NCBI RefSeq assembly: GCF_029852145.1
Contig: NC_079971.1
Location: 620,001-684,000, forward strand
Direction: 5' to 3'
DNA: 64,000 bases
From: Microplitis mediator
Lineage: Eukaryota > Arthropoda > Insecta > Hymenoptera > Braconidae
Position 1 is the stretch's first letter. The number at the start of each line of letters is the position of its first letter. A program made the translations under genes and the position numbers. Below the pieces are notes generated by a model. That model did no database searches, had not been told where the DNA came from, and saw only the letters and a list, made by a program, of their open reading frames with translations. Positions 22,113 to 33,174 of this stretch are shown piece by piece.

Positions 22113-25100
22113 ATGACTGAAAAAATGTATTATTGGGGCGAGGAACGTGAGCCGGTGGATCCGGAGCAGACGTTCATAGAGTTCAAGGCGAAAATAACTC
22201 CGGCTGGCGAGTCATCGCGTGCTGGCAGCAAAAAAATCACGACGTCTCCGCAGATCAGGAGTTGCAATGAACCGGTTGTGGGAATAAGCCGCGAGGACGA
22301 CGAAGAAAGGGGCGGCTGGGGCAATAAATTAGACTTTTTGTTTTCGTGTATCAGTGTCTCCGTGGGGCTGGGAAATGTCTGGAGGTTTCCTTATCTCTGC
22401 TACAAGAATGGCGGTGGTGCTTTTCTCGTTACCTATGGGATAGCCATGATTTTCTGCGGCATCCCTATTTTCTTCCAAGAAGTCGCTATTGGCCAGTACC
22501 TGGGGGCTGGTGGAATGACACTTGTGGGACAGTTGTGTCCTATCCTTCAAGGTAAGCTCATAATTTACTTATAAGCCCAGAACTTACTAAATTAAAATTT
22601 ACAAATTCATATTTCCCGCGCAGGCGCGTGCGCGCGGATCTTCTTCTTGTATACATTTTTGAGTTGAGGTTAACCAATCAAGTTTACATAAATTTCATGT
22701 GCTTTTGATTACAAATATCCCCTCCTCGGCTGCATTAACTCTCTTCTGTGATTGGTTAACCCCCCACCATTCACTGAAATTGAAATAACGAATGAATGCA
22801 AGTTAAATAGAAGAATATACTGAGATAATAGTATATTACACACCGAGGGAAGTAAAGTAAGAAATGTCTCAGATCACATGTAATTGTTGGCCGAGGCGAA
22901 GCCGAGGTCAACAAACATGTGATCTGAGGCTTTCTTACTTACTTCCCGAGGAGTGTATACTATTTTTCTCCTCGACGGAGGCGGGAAGCGGCAACTTCGT
23001 TTTGCACAGCGGGACGAAAGTTGACGCTTTCCGCCCGGAGGTGAGAAAAATAATAAAAAATTTATTTGAAACAGGTGTTGGATATGCCACGATGACGATA
23101 GTCTTCTTCCTTGATGTCTATTACTGTATAATTATTGCGTGGACACTATTCTACCTCATCAGCACATTTGCCAGGCTAACAAATTTACCTTGGAGCTCAT
23201 GCGGTTGTTGAAATATTCATTTACATACTTTATTAACTCGTAGTTTAATTATTTTGTTAATAACTTTTAATTAAAATTAATTAAAAATCTAACTTCCAGA
23301 CAACTGGTGGAATACCGATGATTGTTTCGACGCCTCCAATGGCACGGATTTGAAAAAATTCCAAGCAAGTCACTCGGTTAATTTAACCCATAATGAGAGT
23401 TATCATCACACTACTCCCGTTGAAGAATATTGGGAGTAAGTTTTATTAATTAATTAGTCAATTAATTGATTAATGTCTGATCTAATGATAATGATTTTTT
23501 GCAGACGAAGAGTACTAGGGATAACTGGCGGGATTGAAGAAATCGGCGGGATGCAGTGGGAACTTTTGGGCTGCCTACTGATCGGCTGGCTGCTGGTTTA
23601 CTTCATAATCCGACGGGGTCTCCATCAGAGTGGTAAGATAATCTGGTTTTCAGCATTGTTCCCGTACGTCGTGCTTTTCATTCTTTTGGGAAGAGCTGTC
23701 ACTCTGGACGGAGCTGAAACCGGTCTTCTTTACTACGTGACACCTCGGTGGGACGAACTTCTCAAACCGGGCCCGTGGATTGACGGTGCGACCCAGATCT
23801 TCTTTGCCTACAGCATCGGGACTGGCGCATTACCGGCTCTTGGTTCTTACAATAAATTTCACCATAACTGCTACAAGTAATTTTAATTATTTTTTAAATC
23901 AATATTCAAATAATGAATTGATTAAATGAGTCGATTATTATTTTTAGAGATGCACTGATAACTTGCGTAGTAAATACTTTGACTTGTTTACTCGGTGGGT
24001 GCGTTACATTCTCGATACTTGGTCATATTGCTCTCGAACAAGGCACTGAAGTATCGAATGTTGTTAAGAGCGGTCCTGGTTTAGTATTTTTAACGTATCC
24101 TGAAGTTGTTTTGAAACTTGTTGGCGCTCCTGTTTGGGCAATTATTTTTTTCTTCATGTTAATTGTAAGTTATTTTACATAAAATATTTACAAATTTTTA
24201 TTTTTGAACTTAAAAAAAATTTTTGTCATTTTAAATTAAAGTTATTTAATTTGAAAGGTTAAAATATTTTTTTTTATCAATCCAGACATGAGTAAATTCG
24301 TAAAAAAAATAATTAAAGAAAGTAGACTAAATTAAATTAATAATGACCAAAAAATTTTTGAAATGAAGGAGTTTATTTTTTTTTTCTTCAATAATTTTTT
24401 GCTAAAATTAGTAGCAGTTTATAGATAAAATATAAACTTAAAAAAATGTTTATAGATCCTGGGGCTCGACAGTGAATTCTGTATAGTCGAGTCTTTCATC
24501 ACCGGCGTCGTCGATAATTGGCCTGACACTTTGCGACCTCATCGTAACAAGTTCACCGTAGCTATTTGCATTCTCATGTTCCTGTTAGGTATTCCCATGG
24601 TTACTCACGTTAGTAAATATATTTATCTATCAATTCCATATCAATTAAAGGTATTCACTCGATTCTAAACCAATTGCTTGAAACAATTTAAACAGGGCGG
24701 AGTTTACATATTCCAACTGATGGACTTTTACTCGGCTAGCGGTATGTCAATACTGTGGGTATGTTTCTTCCAAACAATAGCAATATCTTGGATATTTGGT
24801 GCACAAAAATTCTGCGACTGTGTTCATCAAATGATGGGGATACGGCTAAATAAATTTTGGTACATTTGTTGGCTTGTGTTTGCGCCAGTTATTATGGCTG
24901 TAAGTTTATCATGATATTAAGTAAACAAATAACAATAATAATAATAGGAAACATGATAGCATATCATAACATGTCAGATCCCATTTGTAGATTAAATAAT
25001 TTACTACCGGTAAATATTTACTTTAATTTTTTTCTTTTACCAAAAGTTTATCTTCGTCTTCCAATGTGTCCAATACAAGCCCCTGAAATACGGGAGCAAA

Positions 25101-25870
25101 TATGAGTACCCGACGTGGGCTGAAGTGGTTGGATTTTGTCTGAGTTTCTCGTCGATGATGTGGATACCTGCGTACGCTATTTACTACGTTCTGGCCACAC
25201 CTGGATCAATCAAAGAGGTACGTTTTTTATTTTTCATTCTTTTATGTCACACGTAAATTGATTTTTTTGTCGGAAAGATTGGAGCTGTCACCTGTAATAC
25301 GTATCGACGTTTTTATATTATCTTCCGTACTCTCTCGGGTTTTGTCCCGAACTACGGATTTATTATTTATGTTTCAATGTTCTTTAGAGTTTATAAATTA
25401 TTTGTGATGGCAAAGTAAATTCGTGAGTTCGAAAAGTTTTTTTTTAGTCTTGTATACTTTTCTGGTGACTTAGAAAAATTACTTGTGCTTTTTTTTGTGA
25501 ATGAGACAGAGGAGGAATCAGGAAAATTTATTTGGTAAAAAAAAAAACGGGTAAATTTTTGAGACAAATATAAAAGTGTTCATAAAATTTCGAAGTATCC
25601 GTAAATTTAAAATTTAAATATTTTTTTTCACCATAAAATAAACTCTGAAATTGTCTAGAAAATAAATGTCTGACTGAAGATCGATACCAAGCGTTCGAAA
25701 GCTTCGTCAATAAATAAAAATTATCTTTGCAGAATATTTTAAAAGGAATAAAACCCAACATTAAGTCGAGGACAAAATTACCAACAGGAGAAAAATCAGC
25801 CGTGATCCCAATGTCGGAGAGCAGCGCGGGATTAATTACAAAAAACAGTAGTTTTTTAAGTCAAACATGA
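22113..25870 (+). CDS. SLC6 Na+/Cl- dependent transporter, GABA-transporter-like
   Basis: Nine exons: 22113-22551, 23075-23203, 23300-23435, 23505-23876, 23948-24164, 24456-24608, 24696-24899, 25047-25217 and 25733-25870 (1959 bp, 652 aa). It should carry a neurotransmitter or amino acid across the plasma membrane with Na+ and Cl-. TM1 has the signature VSVGLGNVWRFPYLCYKNGG (about 82-101). The TM3-TM4 loop holds a Cys pair (WSSC...DDC) and N-glycosylation sequons NGT, NLT and NES. Later family blocks are YWERRVLGITGGIEEIG, TQIFFAYSIGTGALPALGSYNKF, SGPGLVFLTYPEVVLKL and LGLDSEFC. Length and blocks fit GAT-type transporters best, but substrate cannot be set from sequence. An uncommon ~65-aa N-terminal tail precedes TM1. 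Intron 1 contains a long foldback. Confidence 0.9.
22829..22965. repeat. GC-rich foldback element in SLC6 intron 1
   Basis: Left arm about 22829-22897 and right arm about 22901-22965 are inverted copies around GGCCGAGGCGAAGCCGAGG; key paired blocks are CTCAGATCACATGT/ACATGTGATCTGAG and CCGAGGGAAGTAA/TTACTTCCCGAGG. GC is well above the surroundings. The open frame through it (from 22864 into exon 2) is fortuitous. Confidence 0.85.
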
Positions 25871-27249
25871 TTACCAGTATTATAATTATATTTTTGTTGG
25901 TATAATCTAATTAATTTAGGTTACTAATAATAATAAATAATGTATTAAATAGGTACTGTATAGAGTAATTGTAAAAAAACGTACTGAGTGATATTTGCTG
26001 TAAGTATTACTCCATTTTTATAATTTATGCGTTTTCTAAACTAATTAATTGTTTGTTTATGATGAAAAAAATATTATTAGACGTTTGGATTTGAAGTTTA
26101 GACTAGAATATATACGAATCAGTTGGCCTAAGCACAAAATTTTAATAATTAAATTATTAAATCGATTGATTAAAATTTAGATATTTTACTGTTGCACATA
26201 AATTTATTTATTTATTTATTTATTATTTAATAATTCATTGTTTTGTAATGAATATATTTTTTTTGTAAGTTAATAATAATAAATCCAAAATGGAAAGCTC
26301 AAATAAGAGTATTGGAGTTCCTATATAAATAATATGCTTTGCTATTTAAAATATAAAAATATTTTACCGACGGTATTAATTTTTGAAAAAAAAAAAAAAA
26401 AAAAATATTTAACCAAAGGTATTAATTTAAATACGTATGTATATTTAATAAAATATTAATTAGTTAATAGTAATTAAATTAATTATCAATATAAATAATG
26501 AAATGTAATTTTGTCAGCTTTTTTGCCAAATACTTTAAAAAAAAAAAATGGGACATGCTAATTTGATAAATTAAAAAATAAACGAGATGACATTTTAATG
26601 TTTGTACTTTGAACGAATATTATTTATTATAATATAATTAAAAAATCAAATTGTAATGAAAATTGTAGTTAAAGAAATATATATCTATAAATCTTTATTA
26701 AGTTTAAATGTCTATTTTTTTGAATAAATTATAATGAATATTTTTTATGAATTTTTTTATTTTACAAACAGCCAACTGTTTTACTTTTACTATTTTATTT
26801 TTTATTGTGAGCTTTAACGAGTGATGCGACTCGGGTAGAAACTGATCAGTTTCTTCCCGAGGGCGGAAAACGTCTAGTTTCTGTCTGCTAAATTAGTTTC
26901 GGACTTCATTTCAGTTCTGTCAGAATCGTAACCTCAGAATAGTCATGCGTTATTGTAACAAACCAAGTGACAGTTGAATTTGTTCATGGACTATTGGTTT
27001 TGAATTTAGTTTCGAGGGATTTAGACATTTAATTTAAAGTTACAAAGGTTATTATGAAAAATGCAAAATCAAGAGGATAAAACATGATGGCAGCACTCGC
27101 CTTTGGCTCTAGTCGACTTCACTCTCGTTTTAAAATTGTCTTCTTTCATTTCTAGACATTCAATATTTTGTAATTGACATTTTTGACATGGAAAATAATT
27201 TTTCAATGGGAAATAAAATTATTTCTTTTAAAAAATGAATTTTCAATGA
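25871..27249. other. SLC6 3' region and AT-rich spacer
   Basis: Mostly A/T with poly(A) runs (26385-26405) and ATTT repeats near 26205. A GC-richer patch at 26815-26900 (CGAGTGATGCGACTCGGG, CTTCCCGAGGGCGG) recalls the SLC6 intron foldback. No gene was recognised. Confidence 0.4.
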
Positions 27250-27650
27250 TTGATAAAATTTTTTTCCATGAAAAATAAATTTTCAAAGGCTAACATAGAA
27301 ATTTTCCATGAAAAATAAATTTTCAAAGGCTAATATAGAAATTTTCCATGAAAAATAAATTTTCAAAGGCTAATATAGAAATTTTCCATGAAAAATAAAT
27401 TTTCAAAGGCTAACATAGAAATTTTCCATGAAAAATAAATTTTCAAAGGCTAATATAGAAATTTTCCATGAAAAATAAATTTTCAAAGGCTAATATAGAA
27501 ATTTTCCATGAAAAATAAATTTTCAAAGGCTAACATAGAAATTTTCCATGAAAAATAAATTTTCAAAGGCTAACATAGAAATTTTCCATGAAAAATAAAT
27601 TTTCAAAGGCTAATATAGAAATTTTCCATGAAAAATAAATTTTTAATTGC
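27250..27650. repeat. 40-bp tandem repeat, about nine to ten units
   Basis: Unit contains AATTTTCCATGAAAAATAAA then TTTTCAAAGGCTAA[C/T]ATAGAA. Central units differ only at the C/T position; outer units are diverged (27210-27250 and 27650-27800), consistent with recent expansion from the middle. Confidence 0.92.
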
Positions 27651-29166
27651 TAACGAAAATTAATGTCCGTTTAAAAAGAATTTTCAATAACTAATGGAAT
27701 GGATTTCCATGAAAAATAAATTTTCAGTGAGCTATAAAATTATTTTACCTTGAAAAAGAAATTTCTAACCGCTGATGAAATTAATTTCCATTAAAATAAA
27801 ATTTTCAGTGGCTTATTCATAATTCCAAAAAAGTTAAAAATTCAGAGAAAGAAGAAAAATAACAAACTTGAGCTTAAAAATAATTACAACCGTAATTAAT
27901 GTACAAAGTCAACTCAGCTGTTAGTATCAATAATTGGTACATTTATATTGTTTAAGATTCGTTTTATTAAATATATTTGAGTATTAGGATTAACCATTTT
28001 CCTGGAGACCGACCGTTGTCATGACGACGCCCTATTGTCGGGATGCGCAGAGGGTATTTGCTATTTTAATTAAGATAACATTTTTTTCTTTCTCACAATG
28101 AAAATTATGCAATATATACTGATAAATTAATGACGTAATTATTATGTAAGCATAATTAATTAATTTTTTAAAATTTTATTTTCGTATCGTTGAACTTTTT
28201 GGAGACGGGATCAATAGTTTGATACATTGAATACTGTATTACCATTTTGATTGAAGTACATCCATCATACTTCTATATATACATACATATATTTATGCAA
28301 ATATATCAGTCCGATAAACTTTTTTTTCATTGGTGACGTAGAAAATATTTGATTTTAATTATAAAATAATATTTTTCCAATTGGAATTTTGAAAGGTCGC
28401 TAACTATTTTATAACTCTTGACATTTAAATGACAGACAAATTGTTTTCTTTTTTTTTTTTTATTATCGGTTTTAGCAAACTAAAAAAAAAAATCCGTTAT
28501 CTATAAATTTTCTAGGGCATCGATAAAAATATTTGAGTTTCGGTTTTCGTCTTTGAAATCCTTAGAAGTTTATAAATTTTTAATTTATCGATTTATTCTA
28601 CGAGAGTTTTTTTTGGCTAATAAAATTCTCAACAAAAAAAGCTATTTACATTGTTAATGCAAAGTAAAAACTTTTGCGTGAGTGATTTTATCGGGATTTG
28701 AATAAAAAATAAAGTTGGTCCCTCTCTATAATTAACGGGCCGACTCGAAACTTTTTTCAGTCAATTTTAATGTCTGGTAAAAACGATGAGCACAATATGG
28801 ATCTTCAGATAAAATATTAATTATATAAAAAAAAAATTATTTTCAATTTAAACTAAAACCATTTACTGGAATAGAAAAAATATTGAACACGGAGGAAAAT
28901 AGAATAGTAAATTCTATTTACTTTTTATTACTAAAATTATTTTTCCCCTAGACGAATAACCACAATCTGCAGCTCGAGCTCATAAATTGCATTGCGCTAT
29001 ATATATTTTTACTCGAGATTATTTATTTTACCTAGTGCTCTACAATTTCCATCTTTTCACAGGTTAATTTTATCCAGATCCTTAGCAATCTACGCAGTAA
29101 TAAATTTTCCAAAAAAATATTTAATATTTTAATTTTCTATTTTTTTTTATCATTAATTTTATGGTT
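27651..29166. other. AT-rich spacer, no gene seen
   Basis: Decayed relatives of the 40-bp unit continue to about 27800. Beyond that only AT-rich sequence with poly(T) runs. Confidence 0.4.
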
Positions 29167-29578
29167 ATTATATAGAAGTGGGGCTCCCCTGTTTTTTGGC
29201 TATAAAAAATCGAAAAATGAAGGTATCCGAAAATTTTTTTTTTCATTTTGTTCTACTCTTCGGCGGATTTATGGTAAAAATTAAATCAATACCTAAAAAA
29301 TTCAATTTCATAAAGATTTCTATGCGCAACAATAAAAAAAATAGAAATTATAAAAAAAAAAGTTTTAATGCTCAAATAATCGATTGAAAATGAAAAATTT
29401 AATTTTTTGACTTTTCAATCGCCAAAATCTTTATGAGATTGAATTTTTTGGGTATTGATTTAATTTTTACCATAAATCCGCCGAAGAGTAGAACAAAATG
29501 AAAAAAAAAAATTTGTGAAAAACTCTATTTTTGGATTTTTTATGGCCAAAAAACAGGGGAGCCCCACTTCTATATAAT
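29167..29578. mobile_element. 412-bp foldback (MITE-like) element with ~190-bp arms
   Basis: ATTATATAGAAGTGGGGCTC at 29167 is mirrored by GAGCCCCACTTCTATATAAT at the right end. The arms continue through TTGTTCTACTCTTCGGCGGA, TTACCATAAATCCGCCGAAG and a CATAAAGATTT/AAATCTTTATG inner pair, with little divergence. The hairpin spans nearly the whole element. The ORF at 29178-29387 lies in one arm and is not a gene. Confidence 0.88.
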
Positions 29579-30269
29579 TACCAATTTTATTTTCTAATCA
29601 TTAAAAAAAATTTTTGATCTTCATTATTTTTCAAAAACTTATTCTTGCACATAAACTTCATATTTAATTTATTAGATACTCAGCGGAGTAATTTGTAATA
29701 TAAAAGTTATTTAAATATCTAGATTAAAACGAAAAAGTTTATACAAGACAGTGTTTTATTAGCATCTGAGACTTTGATGAATTAGCAATCACGAGTTTAA
29801 CTGTTGCATCTTCACTCGAAGACAAAGAAAATAAGTTAACAGTTCAAGTTAAGTTCCGCAAGACCAAAAGTTCCTTGTCTTTACCGAGCTTAGAACTTGG
29901 GAACAAAGTAATGAGAATGTGTAAGTTTGATTGCAAGGGACGAACAAGAATGTATTGACCTAGTTTGCCCCACAATCAGACACATACGCCTATTAATGAC
30001 AACCGGCAGCGTTACGTAATTAGCGTACACGCAACAAATTAACTAATTATAATTTATGTTCAATGTCTCCAGAGTCTGCTCAAATAGTGATTACGGTTTC
30101 ATTTACGATAACTGTTTAACCAAGAAATATTTGGCTTATCAAATTCGCTATAGTGGTTTTACTTTTCTCAAGGGAATCGAGGATTCGCTCACAATAGTGA
30201 CGAGGGTGTAATATACGAAATTTTAAATTTTTGTCAGAAATTTGTTAGAAAGTTTTTCTGTCGAAAATT
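29579..30269. other. Spacer, no gene seen
   Basis: Includes a slightly GC-richer stretch at 29740-30060 without a convincing ORF. Confidence 0.35.
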
Positions 30270-30815
30270 ACAGATGATTTTTAACCTCCCGCTAAGAAAA
30301 TTGAAAATTTTCAAAAATTCGGGAAGTTGTTGGTTTCGGTCCGATTTTCAAAAACCGAATTTCTATCAGATTTTGACGTTTTGAGGTTCTAGGAAGCTAT
30401 CCTGACTAATTTCACGATGATATCCGAGTGTATGTATGTGTGTACGTACGTACGTATGTAAATATTCTGTAACTTTTCCATATATTCCATAGATATTCCA
30501 AAAATAAAATTTTTTCAAAAATGTTTTATTTGGATAACTTTTGATTCGCTCGATGGATTGATTCCAAAATCTAATCAGCTCTAAAACTTTATAAGCCGCG
30601 TCGAATGCCACCTCCACCATCAAAATCGGTTCATTCGTTCAAGAGAAACCGTTGACGAAAGAATTCAAAAAAAATTTTTTTTTTGTTTTTTCGAAATTTC
30701 TCAAAAACGAATTGATAAATCAATTTCAAAATTTGATCAGCTTTAGAACTTGATAAAACACGTCGATTGCTGCCTCAACCATCAAAATCGGTTAATTCGT
30801 TCGCGAGATATCGTG
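30270..30815 (-). repeat. Dispersed repeat, copy 1 (opposite to 43860-44505)
   Basis: Contains in order a CCCGCTAAGAAAATTGAAAA block, TTCGGTCCGATTTTC, GACGTTTTGAGGTTCTAGGA, ACTAATTTCACGATGATATC, a GTACGTACGTACGTATGTAA microsatellite and TATAAGCCGCGTCGAATG. All recur in reverse complement and reverse order at 43860-44505. Confidence 0.85.
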
Positions 30816-31024
30816 ACCGATTTTTTTTAATGATTTTGAGAAAAAATATTATTTGTAATTGAAAGTAAAAAAAAAACGTAATTTTGAATTTGATAAATTA
30901 TTTATATCAGAGAAATTACCAAAGTCAGGGATTTAATAAAAAAATAAATTATTTAAATTGGACGGAACGAAACGTTTTCCAATTTATTGCCGGCGATATT
31001 TATTTTAATATAATTATTATTATT

Positions 31025-31245
31025 CCCGGGCAAAAATACTCGGCCGAAAAAGCTAAATCTGACCGAAATTACGCTGAAACCATAGAATTTTTATCAAAGA
31101 GGCCTAAATTTGGGCGAAATCACGTCGAAGCCGTATAATTTTATTGTAAGAGGCCAAGAACAAGCCGAAATTTTATTATTCTTAATAAAGAGGCCAACAA
31201 ATTGAGTCAGCCGATTTTCAACCTTTTTTCGGCCACGGTATTTTT
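31025..31245. repeat. GGCC/CGGCCGAAA motif-rich block, possibly a decayed TIR element
   Basis: Repeated AAGAGGCC and GCCGAAA motifs. Left AATACTCGGCCGAAAAA and right TTTTTTCGGCCACGGTATT are inverted relatives. Ends cannot be fixed. Confidence 0.45.
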
Positions 31246-32371
31246 TTTTTAAATGAAACGACAGAACTTTGAAAATTATCGGCCAATTTTGACATTTTTA
31301 AATAAAATTTATTTCTAATAGATCTCTCCCTCCTTTTCTTTTTTTGAAATATCAAAATATTTTGTTTACTCAGTTGCATTTTAAAAAAATATACTCGGTC
31401 TCAAAACACATAAACTTATAGATCGTTTGTGTTTATTTATATTTGAAATAAAAAGTTTATTTACCGGATGTCTCACACTGTCTATTAATCATTTAACCAT
31501 TTGTGTCATCAAGATAATATTGTAAAGAATAGTTTTAGTAAAAAAAGTATAAAATAGAGTAAAAAAAGTAAATAAAGTAAATTTGCGAAGGTGGAAGTCG
31601 GGGGTGTAGAGGTGGTTCTTCCAGTGGCAGTAGAATCGCTAGCTAGGAAAGCTCGAACAAAGGAAAAAAATACTACACGGATAGTTTACTCAGGTGTTCT
31701 TACAAGAACAAGAAGAGACGAAGGTGCGGGTGGGGTTTTAGTGGGTATGTATGCCAACCTGGAGGGCGCAGGTGCGCGAAATTACAGCGCCGGCGCCAAA
31801 AAATACTACCCCCGAGCACACAAACTTGCACTTTGACACAAGTCCGAGTGGTTGTGTAAGTCAGTCTGAGGTGATAACGCGATTTCTATTGTTCTGTCCA
31901 TCGCGAGTGTTCACGATCGGTTACCAATGACATTTAACTATTTTTAATAAATCTCAGGTCAGTTATTTCACTTAAATTATGCGCCAGTGAAAGTGATCCT
32001 GTGATTAATTTTTTTTTTCTTAATTAAACCGCAATTTATTTTCTCAAGAAATTTTTATTTCAAGAGATAATAAATTTTATCTTGATGTCAATTTAATCAG
32101 CTCATTATTATTGTTATCTAAAGTCGTTTTATTTTAGAGCAGTTTTGAGATAAAAATTAATTTTTAATTTTTAATTCTTTGGAAAAAATTTAGATCTAGA
32201 TTTGAGTTTATCTGGGGCTCGATTGATCTAGATTTAGGAATCAGTCCTTGAGATCCAGGGACTAATGATTAAGATTCAGAACTCTAACATCTAAAGTTGA
32301 GGTTCCAATTACGGATTTAATCTGTCTTTTGAGTTGGATTACTCTGTTGTTTGAAATAAATTGTTTGAGAC
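31246..32371. other. Spacer and possible 5'UTR exon of the small gene at 32372
   Basis: A GC-richer block (31590-31925) stands out and ends near ATAAATCTCAG|GTCAGT (about 31958), which could be a 5'UTR exon and donor. The 81-codon ORF at 31591 lacks an ATG start and was not called. Confidence 0.35.
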
Positions 32372-32745
32372 ATGAATGAACAAGTAGAGAGCGTAAAGCA
32401 TAAAGTACAACCAGATACATTAGAGGAAACGGGTGTCTTTGAAGTACGTGATAAAAATACCCATTGTAAGGGAGAATGGAATCAATACACTCATGAATTT
32501 TTGTTTTGCTTTTAACATTTTTTTAGCTGGTGTTAAAACGAGTAAATGGTGAGTCTGAGCACGTAACAAGTGGCTCTGTTTCACCAGCGCACGGGTTGAA
32601 TCACTTGTTGTATGATCTCTGGCTATATATCGAGTATACTTTTATTTTTTTTATTATTTTATTAAGTATTTTCCTCTACAATGTCGGAATTTTATGTCAA
32701 CTCTCATTTTTATTCTACGGAATTTTATTTTTATTTATCCAGTGA
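32372..32745 (+). CDS. Hypothetical small membrane protein, 96 aa (tentative)
   Basis: Two exons, 32372-32443 and 32527-32745, joined in phase 0 at FE|GTACGT and TTTTTTTAG|CTG. The product starts MNEQVESVKHKVQPDTLEET, has a hydrophilic first half, then about 45 mostly hydrophobic residues (YIEYTFIFFIILLSIFLYNV and FYGILFLFIQ) suggesting two spans, and stops at TGA. I do not recognise it. An AATG|GTGAGT donor inside exon 2 at about 32549 could instead splice onward, making this the 5' end of a longer gene with a large intron. Confidence is limited because the region is AT-rich and no homologue is known to me. Confidence 0.4.
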
Positions 32746-32961
32746 TTTAATAATTACTATTAGGGGCAAAATGGATCATTGAATTTATATCTTTTTTTAT
32801 AATTTACTGAGGGAAATGGGCGGGGTAAATTAGACAACGTGAAATTTTTATTAAAAATTTTTTTAGGCGGCCCAATTTGCCTCACATTGCAATAATTATT
32901 TTAGGAAATTAGGAATAGAAATAGGGACAAGGGTCTTATGTCTAAAAAATGTCCGAAATTT

Positions 32962-33165
32962 ATGATAGTAAAGTTAGCAGACATTTAAAATTTAAAAAAA
33001 AATTTTTTAACAGATAAATAATGAAAAAAAAATATTTCTAAAAAAATGCACATGTCGGAAATTTTATAAATTATACGTGCAATTTTTCAAAATATTTTTT
33101 TTATTATTTATTTTTTTGTTAAGAAAATCCAAAAATTCTCAAATGTCTGCTAACTTTATTGTCAT
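32962..33165. mobile_element. Foldback MITE copy with exact 9-bp target duplication
   Basis: Begins ATGATAGTAAAGTTAGCAGA and ends TCTGCTAACTTTATTGTCAT. CCGAAATTT is present at 32953-32961 and again at 33166-33174. 204 bp, palindromic interior, no ORF. Confidence 0.9.
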
Positions 33166-33174
33166 CCGAAATTT

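Noticed and set aside
22864..23211. 115-codon ORF reading through the foldback into SLC6 exon 2
   Set aside because: The foldback is intronic and the acceptor at 23073-23074 gives a perfect family match; the upstream frame is fortuitous.
31591..31836. 81-codon ORF in a GC-richer patch
   Set aside because: No ATG start and no recognisable content; the patch may be promoter or 5'UTR.
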